DNA of 64,000 bases from Leisingera aquaemixtae (GTDB taxonomy: Bacteria > Pseudomonadota > Alphaproteobacteria > Rhodobacterales > Rhodobacteraceae): assembly GCF_001458395.1 (NCBI RefSeq), contig NZ_CYSR01000002.1, positions 62,001-126,000 on the forward strand. The letters are read 5' to 3'. A program made the translations under genes and the position numbers. The notes below the pieces were generated by a model. That model was given only the letters and a program-made list of their open reading frames with translations. It searched no databases and was not told where the DNA came from. Below, in pieces: positions 24,092 to 31,797 of the stretch. The stretch's first letter is position 1. The number at the start of each line of letters is the position of its first letter.

Positions 24092-25465
24092 ATGTTTGGT
24101 GAAGATTTAGACTTCAAGGCGGTTCCGCCGGCACTGGATGCGGATGAAGTCCGCACCGTCGCCGACGTCAACGGCCAGGCTCCTGAGCTGTGTATTCTGC
24201 TCTATCAGCGCTACGGCTGCAGCATTGATTTTGTCAGCCTGGACCGCAAAGGCACGCCGAAGGCACCGGATGATGCGGCGGTTCAGGGCTGGCTGGCCCG
24301 GCTTGAACAGGCCGGAGTGGACCGGGACGCGATCCGGGTTGCGGACACGGCGCGCAGGCCGGGCAGCTATGACGTGATCCTGGCGCTCAACGGTTTTGGT
24401 GCCCGCCACAAGATTCAGAATTTCAAACCGCTGCTGGACCGCGCGCTGCACCCGCTCAGCCGCCTGGTGATCGAGATCCGCAAGGGGTCTGGCAGCTACC
24501 CGTTCCTCAAGGCCTATGGCAGCTGCAACACGCTGCTGCCGCCGGAAACGGGCAGGAACGGCCTGGCCATACTCTCTGCCGAACCGCAGGAGGTGCTGCC
24601 GCCCTCGGGCGAGTGGTCTCGGGTAGCCCGCCAGCTGGCCGGCAAGGAAGGTTTCTTTGACGCGCTGGAGGAGCATTCCTTTTTGTTCATGCCGCGCGGC
24701 AAGACGCTGGTGGTCACCTTCGACAACCTCGACATCGCAATGACCAAGCGGGATGACCGGCGGCCTTGGGGGTTTGGCTTTATCGAGGCGCAGGGCTGGT
24801 CGATGCTGGGGGTGATGGCCAATGGCTGGACCTGGTTCCGGCACCCCGAAGTCACCCGCAAGTTCGAGGCGCTGCGCGACAGCGGTTTTTTCACGCAGTT
24901 TTCCCGGGTGGTGTTCTACGGCGCCTCGATGGGCGGCTATGCGGCGGCGGCCTATGCTGCCGCGGCGCCGGGGGCCACCGTGTTTGCAATCAGCCCGCAA
25001 TCCACCCTCGACAAGACGCTGGTGCCTTGGGAGATACGCTACAAGAAGGTCTGGGACCGGGATTTCTCCGGGCCCTTCGGGGACGCCGCGCAGGCCAGTC
25101 AGGCGGCGGGCGAGGTGCATATCATGTTCGATCCCTATGTGGCGCCGGACGCGGCCCATGCCGCCCGCTTCACCGGGGCAAATGTCAGGCTGTGGCGCTG
25201 TCCGCTGCTGGGGCACCGGCTGGGCTCTTCGCTGCAGCAGATGGGCATCCTGCAGGAGATTGCCCGCGATGCCATCACAGGCGGGCTGACAGCGCACCAG
25301 TTCCACCGCTTGCTGCGCAGGCGGCACAGCTTTCCCCGCTTCCAGCGGGAGCTGGCAAACCTGGCGCTGGACCGCGGCCATCCCCGGCTTGCGCAGCGGG
25401 TCTGCGACTATATTCTGCGCCAGCGGGACGACCGGTTCTTCCGCCGGTTGAAGGCGCGGCTCTAA
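24092..25465 (+). CDS. Fusion of methyltransferase-like and alpha/beta-hydrolase-like domains
   Basis: A 457-residue protein. Residues about 20-170 are a relative of the methyltransferase-like domain that ends the previous gene (shared YDVILALNGFG, LVIEIRKGSGSYPFLKAYGS). Here the glycine-rich SAM loop is not recognisable (TVADVNGQAPELCILLYQRY). Residues about 200-400 are alpha/beta-hydrolase-like, with the intact nucleophile elbow VVFYGASMGGYAAAAYAA (Ser 279) and a possible catalytic His in CPLLGHRLGSS. It may de-acylate or trim the glycan built by its neighbours. I chose the ATG at 24092. An in-frame start 108 bases earlier reads through a GC-rich hairpin and looks wrong. Confidence 0.7.
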   Translation: MFGEDLDFKAVPPALDADEVRTVADVNGQAPELCILLYQRYGCSIDFVSLDRKGTPKAPDDAAVQGWLARLEQAGVDRDAIRVADTARRPGSYDVILALNGFGARHKIQNFKPLLDRALHPLSRLVIEIRKGSGSYPFLKAYGSCNTLLPPETGRNGLAILSAEPQEVLPPSGEWSRVARQLAGKEGFFDALEEHSFLFMPRGKTLVVTFDNLDIAMTKRDDRRPWGFGFIEAQGWSMLGVMANGWTWFRHPEVTRKFEALRDSGFFTQFSRVVFYGASMGGYAAAAYAAAAPGATVFAISPQSTLDKTLVPWEIRYKKVWDRDFSGPFGDAAQASQAAGEVHIMFDPYVAPDAAHAARFTGANVRLWRCPLLGHRLGSSLQQMGILQEIARDAITGGLTAHQFHRLLRRRHSFPRFQRELANLALDRGHPRLAQRVCDYILRQRDDRFFRRLKARL

Positions 25466-25525
25466 CCCGCGCACACAGCGGTGCAGCAGGCCGGACCGGG
25501 CCGGCGCCGCGAAAAGGACACCGGA

Positions 25526-26446
25526 ATGCGGTCGGACAGGACAATGAACCAGGCAGACAGCACCATGCGGGACATTACCCTCGCCTTTCACATCGGGGCC
25601 CCCAATACCGACAACGGCCAGCTGACCTGGTCGCTGCGCAAGGATGCGCAGCCGCTGCTGGACCGCGGCGTGCTGATCCGCCGTCCGGGCACCTATGTGA
25701 CCGCCGTCACCAAGCTGATGCACAAGCAGGACAGGGGGCCGGTGACGGATCAGGAGCGTGAGGCGCTGCTGGCCTCGATCGTCAAGGATCAGGACGTGTC
25801 CCGCCTCATCCTGACCAACTCGGCCTTTCTGGGGATGCCCGGCTGGATGCTCAGCGGCGGCCGCCTGTTCCGCAACGCTGGCAAGAACACCGCCGCCCTG
25901 CGGCACGCGTTTCCCGGCAACCCGTGCGAGTTTTTCCTGGGCCTGCGCGACCCGGCCACGCTGATCGGACCGGTGTTCCGGTCGCAGTCTGGCAGAACAT
26001 GGGAGCAATTCGCCGGGCGCACGGATTTCCTGAACCTGCGCTGGTCCGATGTCGTTACTGACATTCTGGAGCACAATCCCGGCTGCCGCCTGACCGTCTG
26101 GTGCAATGAGGAAACCCCGGTGATCTGGCCCGGCATCCTGGGCCATGTGACCGGCCTTGGCAGCAGTTTTCGCTTCAGCGGCGCGCTGGACATCACCCGC
26201 GGCATCATCTCCGAGCAGGGGTACGAACGGCTGGAGGCCTATCTCGCCAGCCGCCCCGGCCTGTCCCAAGAGCAGCGGGAGCGGGTGCATGAGCTGTTCC
26301 TGACGTACTTCCATTCCGAGGAGGCAGTGGAGGAGGAGATCGACCTGCCGGGCTGGTCGCAGCCGCTGGTGGATGCGATGGGGGAGACCTACATGGCCGA
26401 CACCGAACTGATCCGCCGGATGCCCGGGGTCACTTTCCTGTCCTGA
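25526..26446 (+). CDS. Sulfotransferase-like protein, unassigned
   Basis: A 306-residue protein whose core starts ITLAFHIGAPNTDNGQLTWS. Its position and shape resemble the PAPS-loop strand HIGxxKTGTTxxQ of sulfotransferases, but the Lys/Thr-rich loop is replaced by PNTDNGQ, so cofactor binding is doubtful. Later segments (FFLGLRDPATLIGPVFRSQS, then WEQFAGRTDFLNLRWSDVV) resemble the same fold. I chose the ATG at 25526 (AAAAGGA upstream). ATGs at 25544 and 25565 are also possible. It is last in the glycan-modification cluster. Alternatively it is a structural relative with no transferase activity. Confidence 0.55.
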   Translation: MRSDRTMNQADSTMRDITLAFHIGAPNTDNGQLTWSLRKDAQPLLDRGVLIRRPGTYVTAVTKLMHKQDRGPVTDQEREALLASIVKDQDVSRLILTNSAFLGMPGWMLSGGRLFRNAGKNTAALRHAFPGNPCEFFLGLRDPATLIGPVFRSQSGRTWEQFAGRTDFLNLRWSDVVTDILEHNPGCRLTVWCNEETPVIWPGILGHVTGLGSSFRFSGALDITRGIISEQGYERLEAYLASRPGLSQEQRERVHELFLTYFHSEEAVEEEIDLPGWSQPLVDAMGETYMADTELIRRMPGVTFLS

Positions 26447-26592
26447 GACCCGGACGTCCGCGCCGCCGTCCGGCAGCGGCTCAGACCGCCTGTTTTGAAC
26501 GGCGCGCTAACTGTATGCAGCTCCGAACTCAATCTTGCGCGAAGCCGGCCGCTGCCGTACTCTGCACGGCGGATTGAACGAACGGCGGGAAC

Positions 26593-27285
26593 ATGGCCAA
26601 ACGGGAAAGCAATGTGGAGCGGGTATACGAAGCCCTGCGCCGGATGGCGGCGGATTTTGCCTTCAAGCCGGATCAGCGGATCAACGAAAGCGCGCTGTCC
26701 GAGGTGCTGGGCGCCAGCCGCACACCGCTGCGCGAGGCGCTGAACCGGCTGGTGGCCGAAGGCTTCCTGACCTTCCAGAACAACCGCGGCTTCTTCTGCC
26801 GCCCGCTGACCCCCAGTTATATCATGGACCTGTACGAAACCCGGGTGGCGGTGGAGTGCGAGGCCGCCCGGCTGGCCTGTGCCCGGGCTTCGGACGAGGA
26901 TATCGCGGCGCTGGCGGATGACCTGGACCGGATGGAGCCGGAGTACGAAAGCGCCACCGGCCCGGAGGCGCTTCTGGCGATGGATGAAAGCTTCCACGCC
27001 CGCATCGCACAGCTCTCCGGCAACAGTGAGCTGCAGCGCATCCTCAACAACCTCAACGGCCGCATCCGCTATATCCGGCTTATTGACCTCAAGCGCATGG
27101 GCGACCGGGCCGGGGGCAGGGCGCCGGGGGACACCTCGGCGCACCGGCAGATTGCCGAAGGCATCGCCGCCCGCGACCCGCAGGCCGCAGCGGCGGCCAT
27201 GCGCAGCCATATCGAAAAACGCCGGGAGGAGGCGACGGTGGCAGTCCGCATCGCGTTCTCCCAGCTTTACGTGCCGGACGAATAG
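26593..27285 (+). CDS. GntR-family transcriptional regulator (FCD/FadR-type)
   Basis: A 230-residue regulator. The winged helix-turn-helix (about 8-70) contains KPDQRINESALSEVLGASRT then PLREALNRLVAEGFL. The FCD domain (about 80-215) carries SFHARIAQLSGNSELQ and SAHRQIAEGI, with the expected metal-type histidines. The ligand is unknown. It lies 146 bp after the glycan cluster on the same strand, and tail to tail with an AEC transporter that it might control. The long palindrome at 27344-27405 lies between these two stop codons. Confidence 0.9.
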   Translation: MAKRESNVERVYEALRRMAADFAFKPDQRINESALSEVLGASRTPLREALNRLVAEGFLTFQNNRGFFCRPLTPSYIMDLYETRVAVECEAARLACARASDEDIAALADDLDRMEPEYESATGPEALLAMDESFHARIAQLSGNSELQRILNNLNGRIRYIRLIDLKRMGDRAGGRAPGDTSAHRQIAEGIAARDPQAAAAAMRSHIEKRREEATVAVRIAFSQLYVPDE

Positions 27286-27343
27286 AAAGGGCCGGGCCCG
27301 CGGTTTGCAGGTGCTGGAAGTTTCTTAATGAAATCTGAATGAT

Positions 27344-27405
27344 AAGGTCAGGCTTTCTGTCCGAATGTTTCGCGCGCGAAACATTGCGGCAGAGGTTCTG
27401 ACCTT
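27344..27405. repeat. 62-bp nested palindrome between convergent genes
   Basis: A perfect 22-bp palindrome (27364-27385, half-site AATGTTTCGCG) is exactly concentric with an outer inverted repeat AAGGTCAG (27344-27351)/CTGACCTT (27398-27405); both centre on 27374.5. Most of the intervening bases also pair in RNA, using wobble pairs. There is no T-tract on either side. It could be a bidirectional terminator hairpin or a protein-binding site. Confidence 0.8.
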
Positions 27406-27409
27406 TCTG

Positions 27410-28342
27410 TCAGCTCAGCATCAGCAGCCAGAACCACACGGTCAGGATGCTCGCCCCGGTCGCAATCAGCACTGATGAGGCCGCCACACGCTTGGCCCGC
27501 CCGTACATACTGGCAAAGATATAGCCGTTGAACCCGGTCGCCATCGCGGCGTTCAAGACGCCCGAGCGGAACAGATCCTGCGGCAGCGCCAGCGCCGACC
27601 CCATGGTCCAGACAATGCTCGGGTGGATCATCAGCGAGGTGAAGCAGACAAACAGGATCGCCCGCATATCGCCTTCGGGCCGGTATTTCACCAGCACCCC
27701 GCCCAGGGCAAACAGCGCGCCGGGCAGGGCGGCGCGGATGATCAGCGACAGGGCCTCGTCCACCACCAGCGGAATGGTCAGCCCCGACAAGTTGACCGCA
27801 AATCCCAGCGTGATCCCCAGGATCAGCACATTGCGGAACATCGCATTCAGCACCGAGGCCACGGTCCTGATCCCGCCAGCGCCGCGGTTGCGCACAAATT
27901 CCATCGCAGTGATGCCGACGCCGTAGCAGAACGGCGAATGAAAGGCGATGATCGCGTAATTGCCGGTCAGGTTGTCCGGGCCAAACGCGCGCTCGGTGAT
28001 CGGCAGGCCCAAGAGGACGGAGTTGGAGAACAGGCAGCAGAAGCCAATGGCGATGCAGTCTTCCCAGTCCCGTTTGAACAGGATCCGGGCACCAAAGACG
28101 CCAATCAGAAAGCAGGTGAAGGCACCGGTGTAAAAGCTTGCCAGCAGCCGCGGATCGAAACTGGCAGAGAGATCCAATTCCGCCATCGCCTTGAACAGCA
28201 GGCAGGGGATGGCAAAGCCCTGGGCGAATTTCATCACCCCTTCGATCTGGTCCTGGCTCAGCACCCCCCTGGCGGTGGCGGCATAACCCGCGCCGACAAC
28301 CAGAAACACCGGCAGGATGACGTCAATCAGGCTTTGAAACAC
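27410..28342 (-). CDS. AEC-family (auxin-efflux-carrier-like) transporter
   Basis: A 310-residue inner-membrane protein with the ten-helix AEC layout. It starts FQSLIDVILPVFLVVGAGYA and ends LIATGASILTVWFWLLMLS. It includes the conserved NSVLLGLPI stretch in the first half and ALFALGGVLVKY in the second. The family exports or imports dicarboxylates such as malonate; the substrate here is unknown. The start is GTG at 28342 with GAGGAA nine bases upstream. It lies downstream of the MBL/tatD operon, separated by a terminator. Confidence 0.9.
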   Translation of the reverse strand: MFQSLIDVILPVFLVVGAGYAATARGVLSQDQIEGVMKFAQGFAIPCLLFKAMAELDLSASFDPRLLASFYTGAFTCFLIGVFGARILFKRDWEDCIAIGFCCLFSNSVLLGLPITERAFGPDNLTGNYAIIAFHSPFCYGVGITAMEFVRNRGAGGIRTVASVLNAMFRNVLILGITLGFAVNLSGLTIPLVVDEALSLIIRAALPGALFALGGVLVKYRPEGDMRAILFVCFTSLMIHPSIVWTMGSALALPQDLFRSGVLNAAMATGFNGYIFASMYGRAKRVAASSVLIATGASILTVWFWLLMLS

Positions 28343-28362
28343 GCTGCTTCCTCAAATCCCTC

Positions 28363-28390
28363 AAAAGAAAAAGGGCGCTGAGGTGCGCCC
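28363..28390 (-). terminator. Rho-independent terminator after the MBL gene
   Basis: On the minus strand, the stem GGGCGC/GCGCCC with a 6-base loop is followed by TTTTTCTTTT. It starts three bases after the MBL gene stop codon and closes the SPOR-to-MBL gene string. Confidence 0.85.
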
Positions 28391-28392
28391 CT

Positions 28393-29190
28393 TCAGACCT
28401 CCATCCGGATCACCATCCCGTCATAGGCGGGGGTGATATGGTCAGGGGTCTCGGCCTCGACCGTGGCGTAATCCATGTCGATATGCATGTTGGTGATGAT
28501 GCCGCGCTTGGGCGCCATTTTGTCGAACCACTCCAGCGCTTCCTGATAGCTGAAATGGGTGGGATGCGGGGTGCGGCGCAGGCCGTCCAGGATCCAGATA
28601 TCCAGCCCCTCCAGTTCCGGCAGGGCGCTGTCGGGGATGGCGGACACATCCGGCAGATAGGCCAGCCCGCCAATGCGGAACCCAAGCGCGTCGATAGAAC
28701 CGTGGCTGACCTCGAACGGGCGGAACGTGATGCCGCCGCCGGGCCCGCCGATGGTGAACGGGCCGCCGATGGTCTTCAGGTCCAGGATCGGCGGATAGGG
28801 GGAGTTGTCGGGCTGCGCAAAGGCATAGCCGAAGCGGTTCAGCAGGTCGTTCTGGGTTGCCCCGTCGGCATAGACCGGGATCCGCTGGCGCATGTTGAAA
28901 TAGACCATGCGCAGATCGTCGATCCCGTGCAGGTGGTCGGCATGGGAATGGGTGTAGACCACCGCATCCAGGCGGCTGACCTCCGCATCCAGCAGCTGGC
29001 TGCGCATGTCCGGCGTGGTGTCGATCAGCACCGAGGTGGTTCCGTCCGGGCCGTCGCGCTCCACCAGCATCGAGCAGCGGCGGCGGCGGTTCTTCGGGTT
29101 CTGCGGGTCGCAGTCGCCCCAGTGACCGCCAATCCGCGGCACCCCGCCCGAGGAGCCCGAGCCGAGGATGGTAAAGCGCATCTCTGCCAT
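28393..29190 (-). CDS. MBL-fold metallo-hydrolase, PhnP-like phosphodiesterase
   Basis: A 265-residue metallo-beta-lactamase-fold hydrolase. It starts with the FTILGSGSSGGVPRIGGHWG motif of the cyclic-phosphodiesterase (PhnP/tRNase Z-related) branch. The metal site is THSHADHLHGIDD, with later ligands in FEVSHGSI and THFSYQEAL. The likely reaction is phosphodiester hydrolysis of small cyclic phosphates. The exact substrate is unknown; the neighbours (tatD, holB, tmk) are not phosphonate genes. The ATG overlaps the tatD stop (TGATG), so the two are translationally coupled. Confidence 0.88.
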   Translation of the reverse strand: MAEMRFTILGSGSSGGVPRIGGHWGDCDPQNPKNRRRRCSMLVERDGPDGTTSVLIDTTPDMRSQLLDAEVSRLDAVVYTHSHADHLHGIDDLRMVYFNMRQRIPVYADGATQNDLLNRFGYAFAQPDNSPYPPILDLKTIGGPFTIGGPGGGITFRPFEVSHGSIDALGFRIGGLAYLPDVSAIPDSALPELEGLDIWILDGLRRTPHPTHFSYQEALEWFDKMAPKRGIITNMHIDMDYATVEAETPDHITPAYDGMVIRMEV

Positions 29191-29999
29191 CAGGCGGCAG
29201 CCTGATACTGGGCGGCTTTCCAGAACAGCCGGTCAAAGTTCGCCTGCGTCTGTGCGGCAAAATCGGCGTAATCCATGCCGAACACCTCCGCGCCCGCCCT
29301 GGCGGTAAAGGCGGTATAGGCCGGCTGGTTGCGCTTGCCGCGGTAGGGCGGCGGCGCCAGATAGGGGGCGTCGGTCTCCACCAGGATGCGCTCCACCGGG
29401 GCGGCAGCAAAGATGTCGCGCAGATCCTGGCTTTTGGGGAAGGCAGCGATGCCGGACATCGACAGGTAGAAGCCCAAGTCCAGCGCCGCCTTGGCCAGTT
29501 CTGCGGAGGAGGAGAAACAGTGCATCACGCAGCTGTATGCGCCGTTCTTCATCTCTTCGCCCAGGATGCGCGCCATGTCGTCGTCGGCGGCACGGGCGTG
29601 GATAATCAGCGGCAGGCCGGTTTCGCGCGCGGCGGCGATATGGATGCGCAGGGACTCCTGCTGCACGTCAGCGCTGTCCGCGGTGTAGTGATAGTCCAGC
29701 CCGGTCTCGCCGATGCCGACGAATTTCGGGTGCTTTGCCAGCGCCACCAGTTCGTCCACCGTAACCATCGGCTCCTCCGCGGCGCTCATCGGGTGGGTGC
29801 CCGCGGCATAGAACACCGGCGCATGCGCCTCGGCAATCGCGCGCACGGAGGGCTCGTTTTTCATCTTGGTGCAGATCGTCACCATCCGTGTCACGCCAGC
29901 CTCAGCCGCGCTGGCGATCACCTCGTCCAGCCGTCCCTCAAAGTCGGGAAAGTCCAGGTGGCAATGGCTGTCGGTAATCTGGGGGGGCGTCTCGGTCAT
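29190..29999 (-). CDS. tatD: TatD-family metal-dependent deoxyribonuclease
   Basis: A 269-residue TIM-barrel amidohydrolase-fold nuclease. It has the N-terminal metal motif ITDSHCHLDFPDF, then GIGETGLDYHY (bridging Glu), PLIIHARAADDD, CVMHCFSSSAELA and the final LVETDAPYLAPP. TatD proteins act as 3'-exonucleases in DNA repair and turnover. It is cytosolic. It lies 35 bases after holB, and its stop overlaps the MBL gene start. Confidence 0.95.
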   Translation of the reverse strand: MTETPPQITDSHCHLDFPDFEGRLDEVIASAAEAGVTRMVTICTKMKNEPSVRAIAEAHAPVFYAAGTHPMSAAEEPMVTVDELVALAKHPKFVGIGETGLDYHYTADSADVQQESLRIHIAAARETGLPLIIHARAADDDMARILGEEMKNGAYSCVMHCFSSSAELAKAALDLGFYLSMSGIAAFPKSQDLRDIFAAAPVERILVETDAPYLAPPPYRGKRNQPAYTAFTARAGAEVFGMDYADFAAQTQANFDRLFWKAAQYQAAA

Positions 30000-30034
30000 G
30001 TATCCTCTGGTGCCGCTTGCGCCGCGCCAAAAGC

Positions 30035-31153
30035 CTAGCGCGACGCGGTTTCCTGCATCTTGAAAACCGTATCTAGGACAAGCGCCGCGGGGTCAAGGTT
30101 CACCGCCTGGCCGTGGCGGGCGCGGGCGGTCACTTCCGCTGCGAGGTCGGCCCAGGCGCGCCCCTTGCGGGGATCGGGAGACAGCCGCGCCAGCATCGCC
30201 GCTTCCTGCGGTGCCGCTTCAAGCGCTGGCGGCGCGCCGGTGGCGCCGGTGCGCGCGAGCCGGGCCAGCGCCATCTCTGTCAGCGACAACAGCAGCTCAA
30301 ACCGCTCCGCCGCGCCGCGCTGCGCCGCCGCTTCGGCCAAGGCCATCGCGCGCTGCCGGTCCAGCCGCGGCATTGAATCGAGGATCTGGACCAGCTCGGC
30401 ATAGATCTTGAGCCCGCCCAGATTGATCAGCCGCAAAGCGGCGCCGACCGACCCGCCCGCGAGGGCCGCGAGATTGTCCATGTTCTGCGGCAGCTCGACA
30501 CCGGATTGCGCTAGTGCAGCTTCCATGTCCGGGGCAGACAGCGGCCCCAGCCGCAGGGTGCGGCAGCGGGAGCGGATTGTCGGCAGCAGGCGCGAGGGCT
30601 GGTGCGAGATCAGCAGGATCGTGGTGCGCGCCGGCGGCTCCTCCAGCATCTTCAAGAGCGCATTGGCGGCGCTCACGTTCATGTCGTCGGCGGCGTCCAC
30701 GATCACCACCCGCCGCCCGCCATCGGTGGCCGACAGGCCGAAGAACCGGTTCAGCTTGCGGACGTCGTCGACGACGATCTGGCTGCGCAGCTTGCCCTTG
30801 TCGTCGTAGGAGCGGGTGATCGGTGCCAGACCGGGTTCTGCCAGCGCCTGAATACGGTGCGAGACCGGATGCTCGGGGTCAATGTCCAGCGTCTGCGGCG
30901 GGGGCGGGGCGCCGAACAGCCCCTCTTCCGCCGGGGGCGTGGCCAGCAGAAACCGCGCAATCCGCCAGGCCAGCGTCGCCTTGCCGACCCCTTGCGGGCC
31001 GGTCAGCAGCCAGCCGTGGTGCAGGCGGCCGGAGGTGTAGGCGGTCAGGAAATCGCGTTCCGCCGCCTCCTGACCGATCAGTTGCCGGGTTTCGCGCGGG
31101 TGCGGCGCGCCCTCGGCCTGGTCGGCGCGCGGCAGCTCATCGCCAGCGCTCAT
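30035..31153 (-). CDS. holB: DNA polymerase III delta-prime subunit
   Basis: A 372-residue clamp-loader subunit of the AAA+ class. It has the P-loop-like WLLTGPQGVGKATLAWRIAR near residue 55, the SRC motif in TIRSRCRTLRLGPL, and the sensor region VVIVDAADDMNVSAANALLK. The zinc-binding Cys cluster of gamma/delta-prime subunits is absent, as in many alphaproteobacteria. It helps load the beta clamp at replication forks. It overlaps tmk by four bases (ATGA). Confidence 0.94.
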   Translation of the reverse strand: MSAGDELPRADQAEGAPHPRETRQLIGQEAAERDFLTAYTSGRLHHGWLLTGPQGVGKATLAWRIARFLLATPPAEEGLFGAPPPPQTLDIDPEHPVSHRIQALAEPGLAPITRSYDDKGKLRSQIVVDDVRKLNRFFGLSATDGGRRVVIVDAADDMNVSAANALLKMLEEPPARTTILLISHQPSRLLPTIRSRCRTLRLGPLSAPDMEAALAQSGVELPQNMDNLAALAGGSVGAALRLINLGGLKIYAELVQILDSMPRLDRQRAMALAEAAAQRGAAERFELLLSLTEMALARLARTGATGAPPALEAAPQEAAMLARLSPDPRKGRAWADLAAEVTARARHGQAVNLDPAALVLDTVFKMQETASR

Positions 31154-31797
31154 GCCCCGGTTCCTTCCAGCGCGTCTTCTGCCAGCCTGCGCACGTCGGC
31201 GGCCACGTCTTCGACCGGGCGGGCGCCATCGACCACCCGGAAACGGTCCGCAAACTCCTGCGCCAGCGCCAGGAAACCGGCGCGCATCTTTTCTTGCAGT
31301 TCCACGCCGAAATCCTCGAACCGCTCTTCCTTGCCCTGCCGCCCCTTGGCGCGGGCCAGGCCCTCGGCCGGGTCCATATCGATCAGCAGCGTCAGGTCCG
31401 GCTCGCGCCCGATCATAAGACTGTGCATCTGGTCCACCGCCGCCCGCAGGTCGCCGCGCGACAGGCCCTGATACATCCGCGTGCTGTCGGCAAAACGGTC
31501 GCAGATCACCACCTTGCCCGCCGCCAGGGCGGGTTCGATGGTGCGCTCCAGATGGTCCCGCCGCGCCGCCATGAACAGCAACAGCTCGGTTTCCGCCGAC
31601 CAGCGGTCAGGATCGCCCTCCAGCACCAGGCGGCGGATCTCCTCCGCGCCGGGGGAGCCGCCAGGCTCCCGCGTCAGCACCACATCGCGGCCCGCCGCGC
31701 GCAGGGCTTCGGCCAGCAGCCGGCATTGCGTCGATTTGCCGGAGCCGTCGATGCCTTCGAAGGTGATGAACAAGCCGCGCTTGCCGCCCGCCGTCAC
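31150..31797 (-). CDS. tmk: Thymidylate kinase
   Basis: A 215-residue enzyme that phosphorylates dTMP to dTDP. It has the P-loop FITFEGIDGSGKSTQCRLLA, the DR(F/Y) substrate motif VVICDRFADSTRMYQG, the REPGGSPGAEEIR motif and a lid region with Arg residues (RAKGRQGKEERFE). It is cytosolic. Four-base overlaps couple it to dacC-type upstream and holB downstream, the conserved order in this order of bacteria. Confidence 0.97.
   Translation of the reverse strand: MTAGGKRGLFITFEGIDGSGKSTQCRLLAEALRAAGRDVVLTREPGGSPGAEEIRRLVLEGDPDRWSAETELLLFMAARRDHLERTIEPALAAGKVVICDRFADSTRMYQGLSRGDLRAAVDQMHSLMIGREPDLTLLIDMDPAEGLARAKGRQGKEERFEDFGVELQEKMRAGFLALAQEFADRFRVVDGARPVEDVAADVRRLAEDALEGTGA

Noticed and set aside
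24107-26314. A 735-codon open frame on the minus strand
   Set aside because: It runs antisense across two plus-strand genes and their gap. Such length is common in this base composition, and no motif is seen.
27364-27385. Calling the palindrome a parS site outright
   Set aside because: The bacterial parS core is TGTTTC-ACGT-GAAACA (16 bp). Here the centre has six bases (GCGCGC), and no parA/parB genes are in view. It is kept as an open finding instead.
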